Source of the DNA: Acanthaster planci
Lineage: Eukaryota; Echinodermata; Asteroidea; Valvatida; Acanthasteridae
Assembly: GCF_001949145.1 (NCBI RefSeq)
Contig: NW_019091422.1
Span: 1,324,407 to 1,388,406, forward strand
Direction of reading: 5' to 3'
Length of the DNA: 64,000 nucleotides
In this document: one piece after another, positions 47,801 to 59,900 of the stretch
How positions within the stretch are numbered: the first letter of the stretch is position 1
Layout: the number at the start of each line of letters is the position of its first letter
The notes under the pieces: model-generated
What the model saw: only the letters and a program-made list of their open reading frames with translations
Told to the model about the DNA's origin: nothing
The model's database searches: none
Made by a program: the position numbers and the translations under genes

Positions 47801-50800
47801 TGATTGTAAAAGAACTCCTACTGTTTTCATCCAAGTTTGAAACACTATGAATGCATTAGCAGTAGTCCTTTTTCAAGATGTTAACCTCCGCCATTTCTAG
47901 ATATGTTGATCTGTGTTTGCGGTCGAAAGAGTTTTCAATGAATTTGAATGTTACATTCAATAATTGCTAAACCGGTCTTCACCCTGTGAATAGGTGTGGA
48001 GGTTCTTGACAATACTTTGCTGGAAAATTTGGCAAGTGCCCTGGTCGATTCTTGGCCAATACTGGCTTCACATCTACAACTGGACATTAACCTGTACGTG
48101 ATGCTCTCGGAGCAGTTTGATGAAGTCCGTGACCAGGCACGACGCATGCTGCAGCTGTGGAGGGAAGGCTATCCTGGACACGACATGATTTGCTGCCTGG
48201 CCAAGGCACTGAAGAAGATGGGACGGTATGACCTGTTGGAAAGAATAGGTTAGCAAATGCATTCATCTTGCTTTTGCTAGCATGACAACTTTCTGAAAAT
48301 GCTATTTTGCGGATTTCATCTTTAGAGGAAGTCAACTAAAGGTTGTAATACCGATGTGAAATGCAACTCGTATAGGGACGCCATCTTTTGCAATTTAATG
48401 GGTACAATGAGCCCGTTCGGTTAGGGAAAAGGCCATTTGAGGTCAAGCACGTGCTCAAGTCGCAGTATAGCTGCTCTGATAGGGCAGACGCGTACGCAGG
48501 CGCAGACTGCTGTTCTCGAAGGCCCTTTGGATGCACTTCATTTTGGGCATGCGCTGTTGGAATACCGAACCAGCTCAGTCAAGGAGAACGAGCGGGTACA
48601 GTCAGACTGTTTAAAAAAGTTTGAAGCATCGGTTGTGAAATGTAAATTCTGATGACCCATTTTGTCAACACCAGTTTGTGGTAAAATCTTGAAAAAAAGC
48701 AAGCTGGCGTCAAGTTCTAAGACTGTAAACTTCACTTCTGTATCTAGGGATGGAAGTTTTTGACGACGATTCTCTGAAGCAGTTGGCAGATGCCCTTGGA
48801 CACGCTTGGCCTAATGTTGCAGACCACATGGGTTTTGATGATGCAGACTGTCAGTCCATCATTGTTGTGTGTCCCAACGAGGTTGATGAGCAGGCCTTGC
48901 AGATGCTGACGTCACTGAGGGAGAGATACGGAGGCCTCGTCAAAGTGGATGATCTAAAGAGGGCTCTGAGGAAAATTGGACGGTACGACCTGCTAAAGTT
49001 GCTAGGTAAGAACCGCGAGATTTTTGGGAATGATTCTTCTTTAGAGAATCTTAGAGGAGAGGGATGGTGCCCATTTAAGGCAAATTGGAACGGAACATTG
49101 GGGGGGGGTGTTGGTGGCATTGAAGTTAATTGTGCTTGTAACATGCCATAACGTTGCATGACCTTTGACCTGCAGGGGAGGAAACTGTAGAGACAATTAC
49201 CATCCGCAAATTGGCAGAGGGTCTCGGTGAATCCTGGACGGAGTTGGCGCTGTATCTCATGATGGACGATGTCCAGTGTGAAACCATTCTGGAGGATTTC
49301 CTGGAGCCCTGCCAGCAGGCGGAGGAGATGCTAGTCCGTTGGCGGGAAAACTTCACTGGTAAAAACCAGGTTGAGTACTTGGGCCGAGCCTTGGTCATGA
49401 TGAACCGCTACGATCTTGCGGAAGAACTAGGTAACCTACCGTTTTTCACCCTGCGGAGTCAAATTAAGCAAGTCCCAGTACAATAATGAAAAAATCTATT
49501 TGTGTGCCTTGTGGATGTGGATAAATCTATCTCAAAGATTTCCACAGTTGTGATCAAGTCACCAGAAGTAAGTTCTGAGCAAGTCACAAGTTATCCAGTC
49601 TTGTACATATCACAATCTGTAATAATATTACTTCTTTTTGAACTTACATGAGTGACGAGATTGCAGCTATCAAACTCAATCGCAGAACTTCACAACTCAC
49701 AGAAAAAAAAACTTTTACGAAATACCCAGTGAACAAAATCTCAAGAATAACTTCTGAAGAAAGTTCCTTTTCATTGTAATACTATACTTGCAGCTGGGTC
49801 GCGGTGCCTTCCAAAGTGCAATTGCGGCAACACAGATCCTTTCAAGATGCGACGATACATAAGCAAAGACTACGAAGGCCTGACTCGGCCTATCGGCCTG
49901 TGCTGCGCCTCCTGCGGCCAAGAGTGGCTAGCCGAACGGTTCCTGTTCCCTCCGGACGTAGACAACACCCGCCCATCGGTGAAAGTGGACAAGGTGGTCC
50001 TGAAGGAACAGAAACCGGTTGCTGTGGAGAAAAATCCGGTCTTTCAAGTCAGGGATTGCCGCACCAAGATAGAATATATCGATCGTCTCCGTGACTACTT
50101 GAAGGTAGGAGACCACATCACTTGGCGCCGCCCTTACGGCATTTGGCACCACGCGATAGTGTTAGGTTTTACTGATGAGATTGGAAAAGTAATCGTCATT
50201 CACTGGAATAAACCAAACTGCAGCGTTACCGCGCAGATCGTAGAAGAGGAACTTGACTTACTCAAGCAGTGGGGGGACCTGTATCGTATCGATTACTCTG
50301 AAGAGGTAACCCAGGTGAACACGCCAGAGTTGGTTCTTGCTCGGGCTAGATCTCGATTGGGGGAAATTGGGTACAGTCTGCTCGGGGATAACTGCGAGGC
50401 ATTTGCGTCCTATTGTAAGACCGGCGTTGCAGAGAGCTGCCAGCTTGTCTGGCTGTATCGCAAGTACACAGAAATTATCGAGAAGGCGCTGACTGAATTG
50501 AAAGACGGCGTTTGGAAGGTTGGCTATCAGTACGTCCGGAAAGAGTTGCTCTCAGAAGCAGGAAAGAAAACCCTTGGTGCGGTGGCTGGAGCCGAGTTTT
50601 TGGAGAGACTTGGCCAAGCAACTGATGTCGTAGGTGTGGGTCTGGTGTTTCTCTTCGAAGGTAAAGCTTGTATCTGGGACCTCGAAAAGATTTATGAAAA
50701 GCTGAAGTCAGGTGGCATTTCAAGGAACGATTTTATCGAAACAGCTTCACGGCGCGTAGGCGAAGCAGTTATTGGTGCTGGGTTAGGTTCGGTGATGGGC

Positions 50801-51319
50801 ATAGCTGGGCAAGCTGCAGGGGGTGCTTTGGGTTCCTTTATTCTTCCTGGAATAGGCGGGGCTGTTGGGGCTTTCCTTGGAAGCGTAGTTGGAGGAACCC
50901 TAGGCATCATTTTGGGCAAACCTGTGGGTTCTGTCGTTGGACCCCACATTGGCCGTGCCTTCACTTCTTTGATGGGAACAGACGACAGGTCAGTGGAGAG
51001 TATTGAAGACCTCCAACCAGGAGACCAGATTGTTCTCTATGGGAACCTGCTTCACCCTAGACACCACGCCATAGTGGTTGATCGGTACCCAGGGCTGGGG
51101 AAGGTCCAGGTGGTTCACAACACGTATCAACAAGGCGTGGTTGAAGAGCAAGTAGATTTCCCAGAGCGTGTGTACAGGCTGGTTTACGACGAGCAGAAGT
51201 GCTACCCGCCAGAGGAGGTCATCAAGAGGGCCCGATCAAAGATCGGAAACAAGGAGTACAGATACTCTCTGGTCTGGAACAACTGCAAACACTTCGCTCA
51301 GTGGTGCAAAGTGAAGTAG
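44888..51319 (+). CDS. Four Death domains + zinc-ribbon-like + LRAT + glycine zipper + LRAT
   Basis: Exons: 44888-44900 (MASQ), 47117-47398, 47994-48248, 48748-49005, 49176-49430, 49794-51319 (TAG). Every intron is phase 1; total 862 residues. Exons 2-5 each encode one Death domain (about residues 8-98, 99-183, 184-269, 270-354), with the L..LA..LG..W..LA..LGF, EQA..ML..WR and R.DL pattern. Exon 6 starts with a Cys cluster (CLPKCNCG ... CCASCG), then LRAT domain 1 (GDHITW near 460, His 473/474 in WHHAIV, His491, Cys555 in DNCEAF). A helix pair and a glycine-zipper hydrophobic region follow (about 676-744, e.g. GIGGAVGAFLGSVVGG). LRAT domain 2 has GDQIVL near 764, RHHAIV, His796 and Cys852 in NNCKHF. 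Both domains keep the His-His-Cys set of LRAT/HRASLS acyltransferases. Death domains suggest assembly-driven signalling; the whole is probably a membrane-acting immune or death effector, inferred. Exon 1 rests on splice, phase and promoter fit only. Confidence 0.85.
48406..48579. mobile_element. MITE family 2, copy 2
   Basis: An element in the intron 48249-48747 of the Death-domain/LRAT gene. The left end AATGAGCCCGTTCGG is mirrored by the right end AATACCGAACCAGCTCAGT. The right half (GGGCATGCGCTGTTGG) is the reverse complement of the left part of 28219-28389. Non-coding. Confidence 0.72.
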
Positions 51320-54300
51320 CCAACCATATCAGACCCGTCTTATCTATATGCAGGCATTAAAATGCCTGCTTATAACCGAACAGGTTAATTTTGCTGGACA
51401 CAGTTACCAAGAGGATTTGATCTGAGAAATGGCCTTTTTGTATCGTCATTTTTTTAGAGGCTTTGGGAAGCGATATTATTATCGAAATGGTGTTTGACTA
51501 GTAAGATCTACGTCAGTTAAATCGAAAGTAGTTACATAGCAGGCTGATCCCAAGGCAAGTTTTTGTTTGAAACTGAAGTCTATGCCTGATGTAATTGCAT
51601 GCCCTTCTTTATTGTTGCACAGTGTCGCATTAAGTCCACACTTGCTGAAGGGCTCCCTGCTGCATATGGTACTTAGCAGATGGTATTTCATCAAATGTAG
51701 GCAATCAATTTTCAATCTTACAATTTTACAGATTTAACGGAATTTTGCACCGCAGTGGTGAGTAGGGAACACGTAATCTTATTGGTAAATTCTGTTGATG
51801 AAGAGAGCTTTATCTGTTGGTATAGGCATACAATCCTATAAGCTCAATGGTGTGAATTTTTTTAATAGTCAATTTCCCTTGCATTTACTAGCATTCTGTC
51901 GTTTTCATTGTAATCATATTTTTATATCGTCTGCTATCATTGACCGAGTTTGGCGATCGATAACTTAAATTTGGTTAACTGTATTTCCACTTTAATTGAA
52001 CTTGCACTCGTTGATTATGATTGGAGTGGTCTGAAGTCAGTTGTTTTGGAAAAGCCAGCTTAGGCATCGCTTTTTTATTATTCACATGCAACTATATTTA
52101 CTTGTGCTCTAGTTCTCCAGCACAGCCTGGGATGTGTTATTGTTACAAGCCAGAGAAATATTTCGAGGTGGAAAGCATGTATGTATGTGTAAATGTTTCT
52201 AAACTTTTGGCCAAAAAAGAGAAAATAGATATGACTTATATAAGTTGATTTTATGTACCTTTAGTTATCTGTAAGAGTTTTGATAAACTGATTTAAGGCT
52301 ATTGGAGAAACGGAGGTATGAATTTTAAAAGGGCTTACTTCGCTCTATTTTGATTACATGCATGACATCTTGTCACAGTTCACAATTACATGTTTGTCCA
52401 GCTTATTGTAATGAGCCGGAAAGTTACTTGGAGAAGAGGAACAAAATAATGTTTCAGGATTTTTTGAAAAAAAGAAAGATTTTTGACTCATTAATTTTAC
52501 ATACAGTTATCTGTAATACGTTTGATGAACTGATTTAAAGCAAATGGATCAACTAAGCTACAAATTTAGAAAGAGGGCTTGTTTTGCTTTTTTGTTATTA
52601 TTTTCGTGACATCTAGTCAGTTTGAGGTCTACCCTTTCGCACACTCACTACAAAACGTAAAATTCTTTGTCAGGCATTTTGCTATTTCAATAGCAACATC
52701 ACGCTTATAGTATCAGTTCGTACAATTCATTTCATCAACACATTATAACTTCCAGAGGCCAGACTTGGGTCAAATTCTAAGAGGGCATCCAAGGTTGAAC
52801 ACAATTGTGACGGAGGTACTGAATGAAGACTGACTGTGGCTGCAAACTTAGGCTCTTTACAAAGGTGGCGTATATTTTGACATTTCAAAATGAGGCACGA
52901 AATACACGGGCCAAAGGCGTCATTCTGCTCAGCTAAACAAACCCTCTCACCGTAGTTATACGCGCTACTGGTAACCTTGAATATCTGTTGGAAGTACATA
53001 TAGTCTGTTATGTGTATAAATAATGGAAGCCCTGTGACTAACAATAGTTTAGTTTCTGTTTTGTATGCACAAAGATAAGATATGGCAGAATATGTTTTTT
53101 GTTTTTCCACTTGCTTAAATTCGTAGACATGTAAGTGATCCATCGTCAGAATTTTGAACCACCAAGATCGACCTGTTCAAGGCAGGTTCAGTGACCATGG
53201 CTTATTATAAACGCGTTCAGACTCTGTCTTTCGAAAGGATCCATGATTGTATTGCATTATGAATGGAATAATCCGGCGTGAAGTTTTGGAAGCCCAGTGG
53301 AGGGGCGGATCCACAGGAGTTTTTTGTCGGGACAAGACTTACAACATGCTGTTGTTGATAGTGGACCTCTCTTGGTTTTGTCCTTGCCCGTACATGTAAA
53401 AAGAGCCTTCTTTAGGCTGGTGGGGGTCTTCAAGCTTTCAAATGATGTTTAGCCCCTAAACCCCCTCCCCCCCAAAAAAAACCCCCCAAAAACAAACAAA
53501 AACAAAAAACAAAGAAAATTGGTATGAGCAGGGCCGGGGAAAGTTTGACCCCCACCCCCTCTACATCCGCGCCGGCAACGTGTGTGGTTTCACTCCAAGA
53601 ATGACGTCTCCTCACATTACTCTTATCCATTCTAAAGCACGGTGTGATAAAGATTAATGAACTTCTTGTGACAGTTGGATGGTTTTTGTTTACTTCAGAG
53701 TAAGACCTGCTTTATTTTGAAAATGCTATTAAAATGGTTTTGAAAACTTGACTTTGGGTTCCCTAGCTCTTACCTTACCATTAGAGTGGAATCGCCCTTA
53801 TCGTGGCAGCATGCTTTCAGAAGACCACAGCAAATCCGGTAGTGGAGGGATGCCATGCTTTGGTTTTTGTGCCACGAACAAATTGTAAATGCTGTTGTGG
53901 AACATATTAAGCAAAATTGGAAAACCTATTCGGCAGTAAATGCAAAACTTCACAACCATGTTCTTTTCTGGGAGGAGTGATCAAGCAGCCTGTGTGTTTA
54001 CCTTTGTATGACGCTTGACTGTTGAGATCGATTCTTGCAAACACACAACACTAAGTTGGATCTGTGATTTCTTTTGGGGGATGGGTTGTTGTGGGGGGTC
54101 AACTGAGGCCATATCTTTGTTTGTCCTTTATCGTACACACAAAATAAGATCCCTTCATTATGTATGCCTTTTGGGGGTCTTCTGGTATTAAGACGTAGGC
54201 ATGGGTATAATTAATCTAGGCGTGATATGCAGGGCAGAAGTCCACTCACCAAACCCGCTGGAAAATGGAAAGAAAGTCAAGTTAAATTTTAAGAGACCAT

Positions 54301-56957
54301 TACAATAATTTAACCTTTATAGAAGCATCAGTGTTCGTTTATTAATTGATGAATCCGTAGAATGTTTAAGACAACAGTGGTAGATTGAAAAATAAGCCAA
54401 CTAGAATTTAGTATTACAATTTTATTGAAGATATATTTTGAGTGGTAAATAAAAAATACGGCCATTGTCTACAATATGAGGTGCCCTGTGTAAATCAATT
54501 GTCTCAGACAATGATTGTTGAATATTCGTTTTAGATAATGACATTTGTAGTAATTAAAACATTTTAAAATATTTTTTAAATGCTATCTCATTATTTTCAA
54601 AACAATATTGTTGGCATCTACATTACTTACAAATAATTTCGACACAAGTATTTATGTGCAATCTACAAACATGTTAACATTTTCGTTCAAAGTTCGAACC
54701 AATTGCTATTATATGTAAACATATTTCTAGCCAAGACTTTTTGATTTTGTTCTAAAGTTTGTTTTCAGGACAAATATATATATTTTTTAATTTTGTTTTT
54801 ACAACAACATTTTTTTTCTCAAAATTGGTTTAAACGAGATGCATTTTTTCTGGTCCCAGACTGAGTTACCTCCGTGTCCTTGGCCCAATTTGTTTTGTTA
54901 TACGGCTCACTCACCCCATCTGGTCAGTGGTCTATCAATATAGGAGATTTTCAATTGTTTCTGTCCGTGAAATCTTGGTTACCCCGACATAGCCATTTGT
55001 TTACAACAGTTATTCATTTGCAATACGAACACAGTCTGGGTCTTTTCGCTTGGGAAACCAGAATGCATTCAAGGCGGTGATCGAAACTGCTGCAGACTGG
55101 CCCCAATCTAGGACTAGAAAATAGATCTCGTTGAAATAAATTTAAAAAATATATATATTTGTGAAAACTTGGGAAATATCTAGTAAAAACAAACTTTGAT
55201 AAAAGTGGATCCCGTTAAACAAACCCTGGGAAAAAATATGATCTCGTAAAACCAAACTTTGAAAATATATCTCGTAGAAAAAAAGTTGGAAGAAGTTCTC
55301 TTAAAGTCTCTCGTAAAAATACATTTGAAAAAACACACTTAATTTTCTCCCCAAATATACTTGATTACGTTTAAGGACTTTCGTAAGCAATGGTTTGTAA
55401 AATCAGCATTTATTAACAAATACCATTGCCTGTGTAAATTATTTACGAAGACTAATCTGTCATCACTTTCATTTGTACGCATACAGTTATTATAATGTTA
55501 TGGTTTGATGTTAACAAGTTTTCGAAACAGAATGTAAGAAATCAAACTTTATAAATCAAACCATTTTGCTTTATCTCAGGTGCAACGTGCCCCTCAGATG
55601 TTAGGCATCACACCAGCCAAAAACTGTTGACTGATATTACGTGGTATAACAATGAACAGGGTTTAGAAAAGTGCTACATGTACATGTACGTAACAGCACG
55701 ATAAGGAAAAGAAAATACCATACTACATGCGGTAGAATGCACTACACTCACAGTTTCACAAGCTCCTGAATTTGTAGTCATGCGATTAGTTGGGTCTGAA
55801 CTCTAATATTCACAAAGTCTTACAAGTAAAGTGAACGTAGCAGCAAATAACTGGTGTCATAAAATTCGAGGGGAACGAGTTTTTGTTTCTTATACCCATT
55901 ATCAAGTGCACAAAGAGAGATTTAACAGAAAGGAAAACTAAAATGTAATGCAATAAGAGCTTTTAAATGAAACAGAGAACACCATGAAGTCATAACGGAA
56001 GGGAAGAGGTACTAATTATGGTCTAAGCTCTACAGGAAAGGTTACGTTTACATTTACTATTTTTACACGTGAAGATGAGACGTTTTAAATGTTTACAGTT
56101 TCTTCTGGGGTGTCATTTAGGGAGTGCTTTTCTAAAATTTTCTAAAGGGTATATGTAAAAGGGACACTACATGTAGCTTTCATGTGTACTGTGTGAACAC
56201 ACTTATTTCCTTAGTTCTATTTTTCTTATATCTTTTGGAGGTTTTATGATTTTGTATACTTAACTGTAATTGTAATGAATTCTTACTGTAGTTTTTATGT
56301 AACTTTGCAAATGCGCCTTCGAATATTCCCTGAAGGAGAGCGCGCACAAGAAATGTAACAAATTATTAGTATTATTAATGATCTGAGTAAAACGTGACCA
56401 GTTTAGCTAACGTAGTCCGCAGACAAAAGTATCATACTGGAATCTACTTCTAAAATTTTGTCATGTAACAAAAGCTAAGGAGAGGCAACATGGAAAGTAA
56501 CGTACTCCCCTGGGTTTATGGGATTTGTTCATATTTTGTTTCTTATTTTGGTTTCAGCATAATTGTAACACTCTTCTTCGGATACACGTTTTCCACGTGG
56601 CATTGCTTGACGGGCAAAGGCAAGTTCAGAAAAACGTTTGAAGTCCGCGGTAGCGCATGCAGAATTTGATTATGCGCCTTTCCATTGGCAGTTTCATGTA
56701 CGCTGGCGTGATTAGAGGCTTTGAAGGCCCGTGCATGTCCGCGAAAGTCTGTGTAAATGGAACGCTTACCGTCAAAAATCACAGGACTGAAAAACCTGAG
56801 TAGATCAATGAAAAGGTGAAACTGGTTCTACCAAGGCCAACATTAATTTAACGTATTATTAATGAGCACACGAACTGTGACGATCACGTGTAATGTTCTC
56901 GTAGCCCCATGACAGACAAAACGTAGTTAAAATCGTGCAAAATCCAGTTCAAAGATT
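51320..56957. other. Intergenic between the two convergent Death-domain genes
   Basis: AT-rich sequence, strongly so from 54300 to 55600, with no convincing exon. A 138-codon minus-strand frame at 52727-53143 lacks family features. It would contain the 3' UTRs of both convergent genes. No MITE of the three families was noticed here. Confidence 0.5.
51350..51369 (+). other. ATTAAA hairpin after the Death-domain/LRAT stop
   Basis: GCAGGCATTAAAATGCCTGC is a 20-base inverted repeat about 30 bases after the stop codon, with ATTAAA, a common poly(A) variant, at its centre. It may mark a very short 3' UTR, or be chance. Confidence 0.3.
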
Positions 56958-59900
56958 TTAATGTGTCTCTACTGCATTCAGATGCCGACTGACTGGATAA
57001 AAACCGGTAACATGTCGGAGTTTGCACCACTGAGCAAACTCGCTCCCGTCCTGTCTTGTCAGACGAAACTCCTTATTGATCTGCGACCGGGCTCTCGCCA
57101 CGACGTCGTATGGAGAACGACACTCTTTGGAATCGTACACAACTTTTTTGACCGGACCACTCAAATGCATTTCCTCCTTCACTACCATTCCTGCCCTGTG
57201 GTACACCAATTCTATTTTCCCGTCCGATGGATTCACGGCTACAACTATTGCATGTTGGTTGGACTGCTTCTGGGTGCTGAAATACATGATCTGGTCACCC
57301 GGTGACAGGGCACTGATTGCCCTTACTATCCTGTTATCGTATCTAATACTTAAAGTCACTGCCTTTTTAACTAGTTTGTTCAGCAACCATCCCGACACAG
57401 AACCGACACAGCGCCCGATGAAAGCCCCCAGAGACCCACCGATTACGCTCCCCAAGACCGGCACGCCAAAATGGGTACCAATGGTGGTCCCAACGAACTT
57501 CCCGGCAACACCACCCGCAATGGCACACCCAGTTTTATTCAGCGCCTTTAGTACTGTTATTGTGGTCGCCAGAACAAATTCCTTATAGGTCACGTTCCCG
57601 TCCTTTCTCTGTTGCCAGAGCTTTCCAATGTCCCACACACAGGTCATACCCTTAATGACGAGGACGACCCCAGTTTCTACCCCTTCGCAAATGTCAGATA
57701 ACATTTGACCGTCGTCAGACTGACCCTCTAGTTCACCCAGTACCTCCTTAACCCCACCTATCGCATCTTTGAACCTACCCAGTCCCGAAAGCACTTTATT
57801 AATGACCTTTCTGCACTTTTGAAAACACCCTGCCTCCTGACGCTTTTCTGCAACAGCTGACTCGCTAGGAGGGACGTCACCTGATGCGTTGGAGGTTGGC
57901 GGACGGTCAGAAGTCATGTACCCTATAGACATGAAAACAAATAAGACAATGATGCCGACTGCCATCCAGAGTTAAATCCTCCAATTCCGGGTTCAAGTCT
58001 GACTGCAAGTCTTGCAAATGCAAGTCTAAGAGCCAAGTTTGGGTCCTATCAACAAACTGAATGTTTTATATATTGAAAAATGGAATGAACAATAAATGAG
58101 CATGAAATGAGTACACATAATTCAGAAATCGTTAGCCATTTATCATCATCAGTACTTCAAAGAGAAAAAAAAAACAGAAAGAGAACTGACATTTGAAAGT
58201 AGTCCTGCAGAAATATTCTCAGCATTTTATCATTGGAGAATCATGACACCATGAAAGGTACGAAAAGTAGAAAAAATAATATAAAATAACAATGCTGGAG
58301 TATGAACCACATTTCTTGAAGTAAGAATAATTTAGGAAAGATTTCTTTGATTGGGAAAGAAACAAAGGTACCTATGAAGTTGCATGTATTTGCCAGTTTA
58401 CCTGCTCTTTATACGGTGAGAGCAAAACCATTCGTTTGTTGGGTGCACCCTTGTCGGACTCAAGTTCTGGTCTTGAAGCCAATCCTATAATGCTCAATTG
58501 TTTACTTGATTCCAAAAAGAAGCATTTTTCCTCAGGTTGTCGAACATGTGTTCACACAGTACAGTCCCCTACATTACCGTGTGTCGAACATAAAGTACGG
58601 TCCTCTGCCTCACCGTGAATCAACCAATGGAAGCTATGCTACGTTTCAATTGAAGCAATATCCGCTGACGAAGTTGCATTACAAGAGGTTTACAATGCAC
58701 TAACGACACAATATCACTAAAGGGAGACTGCTTTCCCCCTTTTGTATTTCTTGAAACCGACTGATTTCCTCACACTTACACCGATGTACAGTTCGGAAGA
58801 ATCAGCAAGTGTTTCAACCTTGTAACTCTAGAAAAGCGAACCGCATATGGCGAGTTTTAAATGGTTATAATGGAAACTTCACTTATTATCGAGGGCCCAA
58901 GGAAATTTTTTTCACACATACGCCTAGCTAGAAACGTTGAAAATAATTTAACAAAAACTACCTTGTGTAAATGCAGAGTCATCAGAACAGGGTCTGTTGA
59001 GGACTTGTTCTTCACGAGAATTCGAAGACAATCTACTGGATGCTCTCACGTTCGACGACAAAATAGTACGAAATTCGGTGCTCCTTGAAGGCGCCATTTG
59101 TCTATATTTGCGATGGGACGCAGTGGGAGCAGTGGTTAAGGGACGCGTCTGTGGTGGCCTTGGCACTGCACACGAAGAAGGACGTCGTTTAATAGAAGGG
59201 TCAATAATAGGATTTTTAAGTAGCAACACTTTAAAAAAAAGTTCTGTTTAGGTTGAGGCTAAGTGTAGTACTAATCTGACGTGACAGAGGTAATCCTTAG
59301 TGAGGAGTCTGCATGTGTTATTCGTCGCACGAACAAGAAAATATGTATTCTTTATCCACATAATTAGAAACCTAAAAAATGAGTTTTAAATTTTCACATT
59401 TGTTCCCACATTTGTTAAGAATCATCGAAATATTCGATTTTCTGAGAAAAGATACGTTGCTGTGGAAAAATCCATTTTCTCAACTTGTCACTTTAAGAGG
59501 ATAGAACCGAAGGATGTTGGGGACCTACCTGGTGTAAATGCAGTGTCCTTAGAAGTGGTACCGTTGGGGAATCGCCTCTCAAGGAAAACCGTCGACGACC
59601 TTTCGGGTGCACCGTCCAGCAACGAGACATCAGAGGGATACTCTGCGCTCCGTGACGGCACCGTTTCTCTAATTGTCCGATGAGATGCTGCAAGAGCGTT
59701 ACTCGGCGCAGGTTTTCTGAGAGGTGGTACTGCACATTATGAAGAACGGTTTGCACCGAAGCAGGAAGTTTAAAAACAATTTTAGACACTGATTTACAGA
59801 AGCAATTTCTTTAAAATGGAAGAAAATTATATTCTCTTACGAAATACCCTGATTCGCACCTTTCTCCAAAAAAAAAAAAAAAAAACCTGTCTCTCACCTC

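Noticed and set aside
52727-53143. 138-codon minus-strand frame
   Set aside because: No domain, signal peptide or splice support; lies in the AT-rich space between convergent genes.
56958-57965. Final minus-strand exon read as a complete protein from the ATG at 57965 with an N-terminal membrane segment
   Set aside because: The hydrophobic start is the pyrimidine tract and acceptor TTTTCATGTCTATAG read through. Splicing at 57922 gives the phase 1 entry shared by all other exons of the gene.
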